Position numbers and translations under genes: made by a program. Below the pieces are notes generated by a model. The model was not told the DNA's origin. It saw only the letters and a program-made list of their open reading frames with translations, and did no database searches. This document shows, one piece after another, positions 21,661-31,862 of a DNA stretch of 64,000 nt. Source of the stretch: Anthonomus grandis grandis (lineage: Eukaryota > Arthropoda > Insecta > Coleoptera > Curculionidae). Numbering within the stretch: the first letter of the stretch is position 1; the number at the start of each line of letters is the position of its first letter. The stretch lies in contig NC_065562.1 of the NCBI RefSeq assembly GCF_022605725.1, forward strand, positions 3,286,001 to 3,350,000, written 5' to 3'.

Positions 21661-22013
21661 CGAAAAACCCACGAAAATTTTCGAATAAATGGTTTTTATT
21701 TTTTTATAAATAAACTATAACTCTGACAACTTTTTGTATTAAATAAAAGTTCTTGGGTATATTAAGAGGTATTCGCCTGTCAAAACGAATTGGTTCTAGC
21801 TATTATAGAATCGGAGAAAATTGAAAAAAACTGTAAAACATAAATAACGAATTATCAAGAGCCCTATGGAAAAATGTCAATTTTTTATTTTTCTATCTTG
21901 CACTACTTCAGAGTACCTTTAAAAAAGGTTATTACCAATTTGACTCTAAAATGAACAGAAACCCTATCTCTTTGCAATTTTCGAACAAAATCCGGGGTCA
22001 AAATGACCATTTT

Positions 22014-22400
22014 TTCAAAATATGCTCCGAATTCAAAATTTCTTTTTTCTGGTTAAAGACCATTTAAAAACTAGTAAAAAAGCTTTATGACAAATTTTTC
22101 CAAGATTCATACGACTGTCACAATCTAAAGAGAAAAATCAGGTCCCATAAGAAGCAATGTATTAGGATAGGGAAAAGTGGTTTGTTTCTTGTTTTTTTTT
22201 AATTTTTAGTTTAAAAGGCAATTATAATAAAATAAAAAAAAATGTAAGGAAAAAAAACGAATAAAAAAATTTATCAACTTATTGAATTGAAGCTATAAAA
22301 GCCATGATATCAGTAATACCTATAGTAAAATAATACAAAAAATACACCTTTTTTTGACACCGCATCAATGTCTTTTTTTTCTAAATTGATAAACTATTAA
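22014..22400. repeat. Diverged repeat unit, copy 2
   Basis: Partner of 21198-21660, with the same block order and direction. The region between them contains no further recognisable copy of these blocks. Confidence 0.55.
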
Positions 22401-24183
22401 TTATAAATTTATTACCAATTTAGCAACCCCCACTAAAAGAACCCTAACTAAAATAAAACTATTATTACTATTATTTTCTTCCAGGTATTTATTTATACCT
22501 TGTCCTAACCTTTATGCTGCTTTTACTATTATTATAAATATTATCTTTCTTGTAAATGTTCTTAAACCTTAAAACACCCTGTAGATTAATATGACTATTA
22601 TTATAAACAATATTTTCCTTATTTATGCCCTCAACCTTAAAACTATATCCTATTATTATCCTCATAAATGTTCCATAATATCAATACCCTCTGTATATTT
22701 CAAATATATATTTATTAATATTTATATTCATTTTATTTATCCTAGTAATTTATCAAGAAGCCGCATAAAATTGTCCCCATAATACTAATAATTCATTAAT
22801 AAAATAACTCATGACGTCACGAGACGAACACGACGCGTTTATAATAATTATTGTTGCCAGACATCCTCCATCCTTTTCTCAAACCGCTTTTCCTACTCTA
22901 ACTCGTAAAGCAAACGGGCCGAATTTGCCGCCACGATCACAGATTACCTAAACTTTACGTTTAGGTTTAACGTTTAGGTAATCTGTGCCACGATACCGAA
23001 AACCCCGCGATTACGTCATCTGGCCATGTGCGACTCGATAGTGACGTCGTCCGTATGCTTTAAAATTGGGTGCTGGACCGCTAACTATATTGTACCATGC
23101 GTTGGCTCCCGTGGTGTCGACGGTATGACTGGTTGATTAGAACGGCTTATTTTTTGGAGTTTTTCTTAAATAACAGCGCGTTGCGGAAAAACGGTAACAT
23201 TTGAAGAAAAACGGTTTTTAGTGGATTATAGCCAGATAGTGTCCGGTGATTTCAGAAAAAAAATGGTTTTCGTAGGTGTCATAGGTATGCCGGTATAAAG
23301 CGTCAAAGTTAAAAAAAGGTGTAGAGCAAAAACTGCTTTACGTAGAGGACTGTAGACTATGTCGAAAAATAGCTTTTAAAAAGTTCTTAAAACGCTAAAA
23401 GTTTAAAATCTCTAGGTGCCGCCATTAAAGAGTTATTAAGAAAAATAGAAAAAATCGATCAAAAAAAGGCTCAAAAAGGGGTTTATATTTGTTAACACAG
23501 CTTACCCTGTATAATACCTAGCGACATGACTAATACCTCTATTTAATCCTAAAGGATTAGGCTTTCAAACAGCGTAAACAAAAAAAAAACAAAAAAAATT
23601 TTTTTTAGTAAAAAAAAAATCATTTCTAGAAAAATTCACTTTTTTTTTTCGAAAAAAAAAAATTTACGTTTGAGCTCGTTTATCTCGGAAGCAGTTGCTT
23701 TTTGAAAAAAATTGTTTTAACAAAAAAGATAGCTACATTCACGTAGAAAAGGGCTGTTTTATTCGCATCATCATGAAGGTCACCGTTAAGGCCCCACAAA
23801 TGTTTAAGTCCGCGAGGTACCGCGCAAAAAGTTCAAATTTCATTCACAGAAAAATCCCACTTTCAATAGGTTTTTTTTAAAAAGCGCCCTTTCTGCACTG
23901 CTTCCCATGAAGGGCTTTGACGTCAGTGAGTTTCAGAAAATTCGGCTTAGTCAGTTTTCCACAAACTGCTGCACCGACTGTTTTCGCGAAAAAAGCAGTT
24001 TTTTGCCACGCCCGAAAAAAGTCAAAAATTAAAATACTACAAAATATTCAATTAGTCTGTCCACATGATACAACCGCACAACCACAATGGTGCATTAAAA
24101 TGTAAAATGGTGCATTAAAATATTAAATTTAACGAACCCCAGAAAGTACAATAGACACCCCACATTCCAGTAGTTTTACTGAT
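22401..24183. other. FANCI intron, unassigned; palindrome at 22938-22987
   Basis: CACAGATTACCTAAAC and its exact complement flank an 18-base centre at 22938-22987. Homopolymer-rich DNA (A and T runs) follows at 23140-23660. No gene recognised. Confidence 0.4.
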
Positions 24184-25030
24184 TTGAGACCAATTAGCAT
24201 ATTATCTCTCTCATCTTCATTCTTCATCTTCTTTCTCGTATCATATTCTCATTTTGTATCTCAGCGCACATTACAGAATGTCAAACAGGTTTTAGAAAAA
24301 AATATAGTTGCTAGTCTCGTGAGTTTGATAAATGATGTTCGTAAGGATGCAGAAAATAAAAATGTTACATGTTTGGGTCTGTTAAACTTTAGTAGGGCTT
24401 TTGATACCATTAGTCATAAAATGCTTTTGGCAAAATTGAAATATTTTGGCCTGTCAATAAATTCCATGCACTTTTTTTCATCTTATCTTAAAAATCGCTC
24501 TCATTGTGTTGCTTGCAGTTTATAAAAATAATACTGAAAATAAAAATAATTTTTACGTATTGAAATCAAGTTATTTAACTTTGTCTCAGGTCAGGTACCA
24601 TGAGGTTCTATTTTGGGCCCACTATTTTTTTCGATTTATGTCGCAGATATGCGTGCTAATATACAATATTGTTAGCTACAACAGATCAAGACGATTCACA
24701 GATTTATTAATTTTTTCCCGAATATGAACTACAGACGAAAACATCACTTAACGACTTTTATATACGAGTATAACATTAATACAGGTCAACCGACATAGCT
24801 ACACAGATTATTTTACCAAAATCAACACATTCACAATACACGGTGTCAATAAAGTTTTTATACCACAACATAGAACATCAAATTTTTAAAAAAACATTAG
24901 TTTTATAGGGCTTAAATTGTGGATTGAAATACCAGACGAAATTAAAAATTTTACCTTAAACAAACTTACGAAGGGTATTAAGAAAGAATTGGTTTTTAAT
25001 GAGAGGGGCGGTGCATAAATTTTGTTAAAG
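24184..25030 (+). pseudogene. LINE reverse transcriptase remnant (Jockey/CR1-like), element A
   Basis: LRPISILS opens the reverse transcriptase palm, followed by SLINDVRKD, LLNFSRAFDTISHKMLLAKL and YFGLS. A degenerate GVPQGS block (SQVRYHEVLF) follows, and the YxDD box is lost. A C-terminal tail, WIEIPDEIKN, ends near 25017. Several hundred residues are missing or frameshifted. The enzyme would copy LINE RNA at nicked target DNA; this copy is dead. Confidence 0.75.
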
Positions 25031-25560
25031 TGTAAGTACAAATATGTATATATATTTCAAAAATATACATATATATTTATATTAACATATATATTTTTTT
25101 AATTTTCTTTTTTTTAATAAATACCTTTTTTCAAAGACCTGTTTTATTATTTTTAGAAATTCATGATTACGTTTGACTTCTTCAGATCGGAGAATTTCGA
25201 CAACTGCCTGCGGCCTATTAAATTTTTATTTCAAAATAATATATCTTAAAGTTAGTTTGGCTTTTTGTCCCCGATTTTCTTTCTCTGTACTTTGCACTTC
25301 ACAGTCAATATTTTTGTTTTTTTTTTTTTTTGCAAATAAAATAGGTATTGTTTTTAGCGTTTAGAAGGGTGGCATCACACAGGTACGCCAACATTGATGA
25401 CTTCCCAGTCTTGTTCGTGTCTGTGTATCGGTTTTATAATGTCTTCCTAATTTGTCTCATGAACATCTCTTTGGTTGCTTAATATACTTATGCGTATATA
25501 TTTATTTTTTGTGTTTATTTAGGCAAATAAAAGTATTTTGATTTGATTTAGATTTAGTAA
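25031..25560 (+). mobile_element. 3' untranslated tail of LINE element A
   Basis: After the last coding trace the DNA runs to AATAAAAGTATTTTGATTTG, with a short TTGATTTGATTTAGATTTAG array. This is the usual style of 3' end for Jockey/CR1-like LINEs, and the direction agrees with the coding part. Confidence 0.5.
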
Positions 25561-26389
25561 TTATGAAAGCTTTAGCTGATATAAACTAGTCAGCAGAAGA
25601 TAAAATTAAATCTCAACTTCTTCAAATAAATCCGCGTTTATTTAAAATCTTATAAAACAAGGATTGATAAGTGGCGTCGATTCTAATATTAAAAGTTTAA
25701 GTGGTAATTTAGACCAAGAACACGGAAATATGATGCTGCTATATCCTTATATCTCTTCAAAGCAAAAATATCTTCAAAACTTTTTATTAAATAAAATAAA
25801 ACATTTCATAATTATGAATTCCACACAACAAATTTCACAAAATTTAACAAAAAATCGTAGTATACCTTTAGGAAGCATTTAACAATACTAGCAAACAAGA
25901 AATGGAAAACAAACAGATCTTTTTGCTAAAAATCTAATTAACCCATGTAACTATATTTTTACAAGGAACTTCAAAACATATAACTTTTGGTAAAGTTTCC
26001 TATAAAGCAAACATTGAAAATATCTTAAATTTCTAGAAAATATTATTATTAAAAATATTACCTTGTCCTAAATGTACGCTAAAATCAACAACTTATGCCA
26101 GAGATAATGTCTGAAGAAAACCTTTGCCAGAACATTGCCAACACATTGCCTGTAAAACCACATCCACCTTGTGAACTAAACTATCTACAACATGACGGTG
26201 AAGGCCACGTTTATTTGCCTCCCGTATGCAGTAAAAGTCAACAAAAAATAGTGAAATTTGGCGAGTTGGTTGAAACTACCATCCTTCAAAATTTTAGGCT
26301 CCGAGGCCTCACAAATCAATTAAGATAACTAATTATGATCCAATCACTAAATAGGTGTTCTAATCAGAGAAGGTCACAGGTTAACTAAA
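25561..26389. other. FANCI intron, unassigned
   Basis: Open frames at 25664-25882 and 26095-26328 (plus) have no recognisable motif. The second (about 77 residues, HPPCELNYL and VYLPPVCSK) could be LINE ORF1 debris preceding the next remnant. Confidence 0.3.
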
Positions 26390-26980
26390 TTGTCGACTAT
26401 GGCAGGATGTAATAAGACTGTAAAAGATATTACTACCGATGAACTTTGCAGTCTTATTAAAGCTGCAAATTTGGACCAAACGGGAAAAATTAGGAGAGAA
26501 TTAAAAACACAAATTGAGGCAGTATCAAATAAGGTGAGTGAGTCAGGATTAAAAGTAGCTAGACTGCAAGAGAACATCGATAAGTTAGAGCTTAAACCTA
26601 GACAAAATAACGTTGTGGTTTTCGGACTATTCGGAGTATTACCGAGAAAGAAAATTTTGTATTGGAAAGTAAAATTAACTCACTCTTAAATACCACAGTA
26701 GATTCATCACACATTAAGAATTTATATTTTACCAATTCCAACTCGGATAACTTACCCATAAAAATTGAGTTTACTTCCTACTTGCATAAATCAATTTCGT
26801 GTTCGAATGCAAGTGAGCTTCGAACTTTGGGAACTGGACACTTTGCAGGTGGAAAGTGAATCAGAGTCGGAAGAAGAACTCATACCTTCTGTCTTGGAAA
26901 ATCAGAAGACCAGGGAAGAATCTACTGAGGACGCTAAAAAACGTCCGAGAAAAAACCACACTTAAAGCCCAGAAACTCGT
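26390..26980 (+). pseudogene. LINE ORF1-like remnant with coiled coil
   Basis: A helical heptad-like stretch (TQIEAVSNKV, LKVARLQENIDKLEL) leads to RQNNVVVFGL. A frameshift is followed by ESKINSLLNTTV and LPIKIEFTSY, and later an acidic/basic tail (ESESEEELIPS, KKRPRKN). Coiled coil, then (R)NN(I/V)(I/V)FGL, then PI.VEF is typical for nucleic-acid-chaperone ORF1 or pre-endonuclease proteins of insect LINEs. There is no downstream endonuclease; a Tc1 element follows. Confidence 0.55.
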
Positions 26981-27400
26981 AATGCTAAAAAAACACTAAG
27001 ATCTCAAATAATAAAATCTCTAATTAAGACCTTTTAACTGGGGTCCGTCAAGTTAATTTTTAATTGGCGTAGAAATATTTGCCTGCATTGTATGATTTTA
27101 TGGTATTTAATATATTTATTTTGGTTTATTTTTATAGGGAGTCCCCAATAAAGTTAGGTGTACTATTGTTAAGCAACTTTTAAAACATTTGCATCAATTG
27201 TTTACATTGAATTCCCTATAAAATATGTTTGTTTGCCAGGCGAGAGTATTGTCTGTTTACTGTACAGTTTTTCTTATACTTCAATAACGAGATAAAAACG
27301 GATCATAAAAACAACTGCGATAAAATTAGAGCAACTTAAAGACAAACTGGTTTTAGTAGTGTATGAGAAACTGTGGAGTTGTGAGGTTTTTATTTAAAAT

Positions 27401-27561
27401 ATGCCGCATAGTGTCCATTATTCGCTGGACCTAAAACAAAAAATTATTGATGCCTATTTATCTGGGAAAAAAGCAAGTAGATATAAACTACATTTGTAAT
27501 TCGAAAAGAAGTTGTATCAAAAACTATTAAAAATTACCGAACCCTACCTCGGTTACGACCC
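27401..27561 (+). pseudogene. Tc1-like transposase, N-terminal piece
   Basis: From the ATG at 27401 it reads HYSLDLKQKIIDAYLSGKK, the first helix-turn-helix, has one TAA, then KITEPYLGYD, and is cut at the TTA target of the Harbinger insertion. It continues at 30340. Confidence 0.75.
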
Positions 27562-27564
27562 TTA

Positions 27565-27620
27565 GGGTACAAACATAGTGGAACGACGAGGCTAGAGGCA
27601 CAGCGACGAGGTAAGCGACG
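27565..27620. repeat. Harbinger copy 3, left terminal inverted repeat
   Basis: 56 bp, identical in reverse complement to 30281-30336. It contains repeated CGACGAGG and AAGCGACG blocks that could be partner-protein binding sites; this role is inferred. Confidence 0.97.
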
Positions 27621-27818
27621 CGGCTTTTATTTCATCGTGTATTGTAATGAAGCCAAACATAGTAAAGAGATCGACGCGGTACTAGGCGACGAGAAAAGCG
27701 ACGCGGTGCGCGTCGAGATAAAATTTGCATTTATTATCGCGTTGATACGGGACGGTTTTGATTGGTTTTTGCATGTTTTGGTTTAGAAAAGGTTGTTTGT
27801 TGGTACAGCATATACGCA

Positions 27819-27954
27819 ATGGCTGAGCAAGTAAACATAATAACCTGCGTGTTCAACAGGCGTGCATTATGGAATGCTTCTCATCCAGATCATAGAAACC
27901 GTTATGTATTAGATGAGCTTTGGTCACAAGTAGCTACAGAATGTGGAATAACAG
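27819..27954 (+). CDS. MADF-BESS accessory protein, exon 1 (copy 3)
   Basis: Start chosen at the ATG at 27819 (MAEQVNIITCVF), because upstream residues in the open frame are terminal-repeat DNA and not conserved. It encodes the first half of a MADF domain (ALWNASHPDHRNRYVLDEL, then VATECG). The exon ends ACAG|GCAAGT, a GC donor of the best GC-AG consensus, in phase 1. Exon 2 at 29026 restores the frame. The entire transposase exon 2 is antisense within the intron. The joined protein is 253 residues with no stop. Confidence 0.85.
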
Positions 27955-27996
27955 GCAAGTAAATTTTAAGTACATACCTTTATTTTATATACAGAG

Positions 27997-28875
27997 TCAC
28001 TCATATTGAATAGGGAAATTATTTAGGTAATCTTTAAATGTGTCACGAATAAAAATTGCTTGATTGGGAACCCGACCTCTTGCATTCCAATTGGGTCTTG
28101 TAAAATTATTATTTGCAGGACTTTCTGTGACCAATTTTAAATGCCTTTCGAAACCCTCTTTATCCATGATAATATTATGTAAAAGACAAATTGCCTTAAT
28201 TGTAATGTCGGCGAGTTGTTCGTTTGTTTCTATGGCTTTCGATAATATTCTCCATTTTGCATATATTATACCAAATGAACATTCAATCGTCTTCCTAGCT
28301 CTAGATAATCGCTGGTTAAAGTACTGCCTTTCAGGATTCAGAGTTGGTCTACTATAGGGTTTAAGCAAGTTTTCTTGTAGTGGATATGCTTCATCGGCTA
28401 TGAAAACAAATGGCATTCGAATTTGCGTATGTGGTAGAGACTGTTCAGTTGGTACATTTAATTTTTCTTTGAAAGTAATTTAGAGAAAGCCGAACTTTGA
28501 AAAGTACCCCCATCGGATTGTCGTCCATATCCTCCCACCTCTATTACAGTAAAGCGATAATTTGCATCACAGACTGCTTGAAGAACGATCGAGAAGATTT
28601 TTTTATAATTAAAGAACATGCTTCCTGAATGACTGGGACATTTAATTTTTACGTGCTTGCCATCCAATGCACCTAAGCAATTGGGAAAATTCCAGATTTT
28701 CATGTAATCTTCACTGATTTTAATGAAATCATCCTGTGTTGGAACTGGCAAGTGTATTGGCTGTAATATATTCCATACCGCGTTAACAGTTTCTTTAACA
28801 ATTGATCCAACTGTTGTAGCTCCCATGCGAAAAGTGAATGATAGGCTTTTGAAAGATTCCCCTGTAGCACAATAT
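27997..28875 (-). pseudogene. Harbinger transposase exon 2 (copy 3), one frameshift
   Basis: From the acceptor tattgcag (first base completes AGA) it reads YCATGESFKSL and continues through the catalytic core. Asp in ALDGKH, Asp in IADEAY and Glu in TIECSFGI are all present, and it ends at the TAA at 27997-27999. One single-base indel in an A-rich run near 28461-28475 shifts the frame between SKLL and LNVPTEQSL; otherwise it is open. The lesion could be real or an assembly error in a homopolymer. If corrected by raw reads, the element would be a complete two-gene transposon. It lies antisense in the MADF intron. Confidence 0.88.
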
Positions 28876-29025
28876 CTGCAATAAAAAATAATAAAATTTT
28901 AGTTAGTGTCAGTGATTAGGCTGTGTTCTATTTTATTTTAACACTAATGCTAGAATGAACCACTTCTGAAACAAAAATCAATGTAAAAAATAACTTATTC
29001 GTAACTGAAATCCATTTTTTTGCAG

Positions 29026-29651
29026 TGAAGGTGGCCCAAACTAAATGGAAAAATTTAAGAGATTATTTCCGAAGAGAACTGAAAAAACTTCCCATTCCAC
29101 GGTCTGGTGATCCAGGGGACATTGCAATTAAATCCCACTGGCCCTATTTTAAAAGTTTGTTATTCTTAAAGGATCAATTTAGGCCTCGACAAGCAACGGG
29201 AAATTTGGTAGATTCTTTGGATGAATCGCTTGCTACGGACGTGCAATCTGATGTGAATTCTGATGACGATAGAGTTGAGACGGAAACAATAGACGATGTA
29301 CAAGATCCCGTGAATGTCGAGCCATTGACACCTGCTTCTGTTGCTTCCGAAACCACTGAGGATTCATCTACAGGCACGTCAAGTCATTTTGCTGAACCTC
29401 GAACAGTTTTAAAGGGCCGACTCCGTAAAAGAAAAAATAATGTTGACGCTTTATTGGCCATCGAGGAACAGAAATTGGAGTTCATTAGAACAAAGAGGGC
29501 AAACATAAATGAAACCAAAGAAGATGATCATCTGTCATTTTATAAAAGTCTACTACCACACGTGAGAAAAATTACGGATAACAACATTTTGCATTTTAGA
29601 AATGGCGTTCAAGATCTGGTTCAGAGATATGCTTATGACTATACTAATTAA
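29026..29651 (+). CDS. MADF-BESS accessory protein, exon 2 (copy 3)
   Basis: After the acceptor ttttttgcag it reads VKVAQTKWKNLRDYFRREL (second half of MADF, spliced valine), then WPYFKSLLFLKDQFRPR. An acidic Ser/Thr-rich linker (about residues 85-150) follows, then a basic RLRKRKNN patch and a C-terminal BESS motif (DDHLSFYKSLLPHV, then HFRNGVQDLVQRY). The TAA is at 29649-29651. MADF proteins are Myb/SANT-related DNA binders and BESS mediates protein contacts. In Harbinger systems such partners take transposase to the DNA ends and nucleus. It is fully open, antisense within transposase intron 1. Confidence 0.88.
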
Positions 29652-29873
29652 ATGAATCAGAATCAAGGAATCGAACCTTTCGATTATCCGATCAATCAGA
29701 ACGCCAACTCCTACTGAATCTTTCGTTTTATGTTTTTACCGAAAAGAATATTTCTACTTAGTTTATTTTTGTTCATTTTTTCCAGTGTTTAAGATGTTAT
29801 GTTAATTGACCTGTTTAGTTGTAATACTTAATAAATATTATGTTTTTTGTACAAAAATATACATTCAACTTAC

Positions 29874-30190
29874 CTTAAAGTAATAACCAACCTCTCTTCC
29901 GGTCCAATGGGTTGCTTATTGTAGTTTGTCCAATTCATTTGTAGACATGGAGACACTTTTTCTAAAATATAGTTAAAAGTAGCAATATCCATTCTTAAGT
30001 ACTCGAAAAATCGGTCTGGATGCTGCTTGAGCAGCTTGAGTTCAAAAAATAGTGTATGATACTGCCCAAATCGTTTGCGCGATTTATTAATGGGATGTAC
30101 AGAGCAAGTTCTGTTTAAACCTCCCATTACAATAAGTCCACGAAGCGCGGCATTGTCAAATAAAATTTCATATTCACTGTCGGAAAACAT
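29874..30190 (-). CDS. Harbinger transposase exon 1 (copy 3)
   Basis: The start is taken at the ATG at 30190 (MFSDSEYEILFDNAALRG); an earlier in-frame ATG at 30223 is possible. The exon encodes the Harbinger N-terminal domain (FGQYHTLFFELKLLKQ, FFEYLRMDIATFNYIL, IGPEERLVITL). It ends AG|GTAAGT at 29874 within an arginine codon. It matches exon 1 of copy 2 in length and splice position and has no lesions. Confidence 0.85.
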
Positions 30191-30280
30191 TGTTTTGACT
30201 AAATTGAATTTGAAGAGTCGCAATTAATCGCGACTTCTGTCTCCTTACTATGTGTATGCCTCCTGCCACGTCGCTTATAT

Positions 30281-30336
30281 CGTCGCTTACCTCGTCGCTG
30301 TGCCTCTAGCCTCGTCGTTCCACTATGTTTGTACCC
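30281..30336. repeat. Harbinger copy 3, right terminal inverted repeat
   Basis: Exact reverse complement of 27565-27620; the outer end GTTTGTACCC abuts TTA. Confidence 0.97.
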
Positions 30337-30339
30337 TTA

Positions 30340-31137
30340 AGCGTGGGGATCGACCAAGAAAAACCACAAAAAACTTGGACAGACGCATTAAACAACTTAG
30401 TATAAATTATCCAGGAATCTCTTCGACCCAGATTTTAGTCGCAGTTGGTGACGTATACGTGTCTTCTAGGACTATTCAACGTCACGTCGTTTAGTCGATT
30501 TCGGATTACCAGCGAGAAAACCAGCCAAAAAACTCTTAAGAAAAATATGAACGCAAGAATGTTATTTGCTTGGTTTCATCAAAACCGGATCACCCAAGAT
30601 TGGAAAAAGGTACTTTTTTTCTGATGAAGCTAAATTTCTTATATTTGTAAGTGACAAAAGACAATTTGTAAGATGTCGTGCAAGAAAAAGGCTTAACTCA
30701 AAGTACGTTGCTACAACTGTAAAACAGGGTGACGGCAATATCGTGGTATGGGGCTGCTTTTGGGCTTATGGAATAGGTCGTATTTACAGAATTATGGGCA
30801 TAATAAAGAGGTTCGAATATATTCACATACATTGCAAAACATAATGCTGCCTTATGCGGAATGGGAAATGCCTCTAAAATTCACCTTCCAACATGACAAC
30901 GACCCAAAACACTCCGCTAACATTGTAAAAGAGTAGTTTACTAAACAAAAAATTAATGTTTTAAAGTGTCCACCGCAATCGGCAGACCTAAATCATATAG
31001 AAAAACTATGGAAAATAGTGAAAAAACGTGTTCGTCGATCACAAATATATAATGCACATCATTTGTTTAAAGAAGTCCGTTTAGCGTGGAATTTCAGAGA
31101 TGAAGACGTAATAGTAAATCTGGCGAAAAAATATTGA
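30340..31137 (+). pseudogene. Tc1-like transposase, catalytic piece (DD34E)
   Basis: After the insertion the protein resumes with GDRPRKTTKNLDRRI (GRPR hook) and SSRTIQRHV. The catalytic core follows: FFSDEAKFL, IVVWGCFWAYG, FQHDNDPKHS and a C-terminal SADLNHIEKLW, with 34 residues between the second Asp and the Glu. Four or more stops and two frameshifts are present, including one in the wing of the second HTH. It ends at TGA 31135-31137. Family Tc1/mariner, TA-targeting; inactive. Confidence 0.85.
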
Positions 31138-31291
31138 GTTGCTCTAATTTTGTGATCGTGATGAAAAATCTTTATTTTAGTTATTTTAATAATATAAATA
31201 GGATTGTATTAGAAATTAAATGTAAATTTTATATTTTACTTGTGTTTCAACTTTATTTACCAATTAATTTAAAACATAGAAACTATAACAT

Positions 31292-31326
31292 GTTACTTAA
31301 TAATAATAATAATAATAATAATAATA
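31292..31326. repeat. TAA trinucleotide array (LINE tail)
   Basis: Eight to nine uninterrupted AAT/TAA units at the 3' end of LINE element H. Confidence 0.9.
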
Positions 31327-31862
31327 GACAGTTTATATTTCCTCATAAGATATTACATATGCTCACTCAGAGATATAAATAAGTTTACAATATAAATACA
31401 AAGAAAAAGAAATCCATCAGTGTATATTAATTCAGCATGTAACTGTAAAGAGGAAATAAAGGTCATGTTTCAGCTACCCTCAGAAGAAGGAGCTGTTAAG
31501 ACCTTGAATATTACACTTATAATTTTAAAAAAAAAATCGCGAACCGCATTATAAACTGTACGAGTAGCATGCATACCCTACATCCATAACTAACCGGAAA
31601 GAAAAGAAATCTCAATTATCCTAGCTTACTTATTATTTACTAATAGGAGGCAGGAAAGGAGGAACGAGGGGTATAGGTATATTAACTGTATTTCTGTTGT
31701 AGACTCTTATAGTAGAGAAAAATATACATATAAAAATTTATATTTCCAAACGCGCGCCAGATCCAAACACGGAATCCCGACACAAAAGAGAGCAAAACCA
31801 GGGCGACTGATTTACCAGAGATGTCAGTATTAAAAAGAAATAACATAAATTATTTCAATGCA

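Larger units (their letters stand above)
27565..30336 (-). mobile_element. PIF/Harbinger element, copy 3 (near-intact)
   Basis: This 2772-bp element has 56-bp perfect terminal inverted repeats (starting GGGTACAAACATAGTGGAAC) and a 3-bp TTA target duplication (27562-27564, 30337-30339). It inserted into the Tc1-like transposase. It contains two interlocked antisense genes: MADF-BESS on plus (27819-27954 and 29026-29651) and transposase on minus (29874-30190 and 27997-28875). The perfect TIRs and a single visible lesion point to a recent insertion. Confidence 0.95.
27300..31160 (+). mobile_element. Tc1-like element split by Harbinger copy 3
   Basis: AAAATTAGAGCAACT occurs inward-facing at about 27314 and, inverted, at about 31138-31152, marking the terminal repeats. 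The transposase starts left of the Harbinger insertion and continues right of it. Exact ends are uncertain by tens of bases. Removing 27565-30336 and one TTA rejoins the coding part. Confidence 0.75.
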
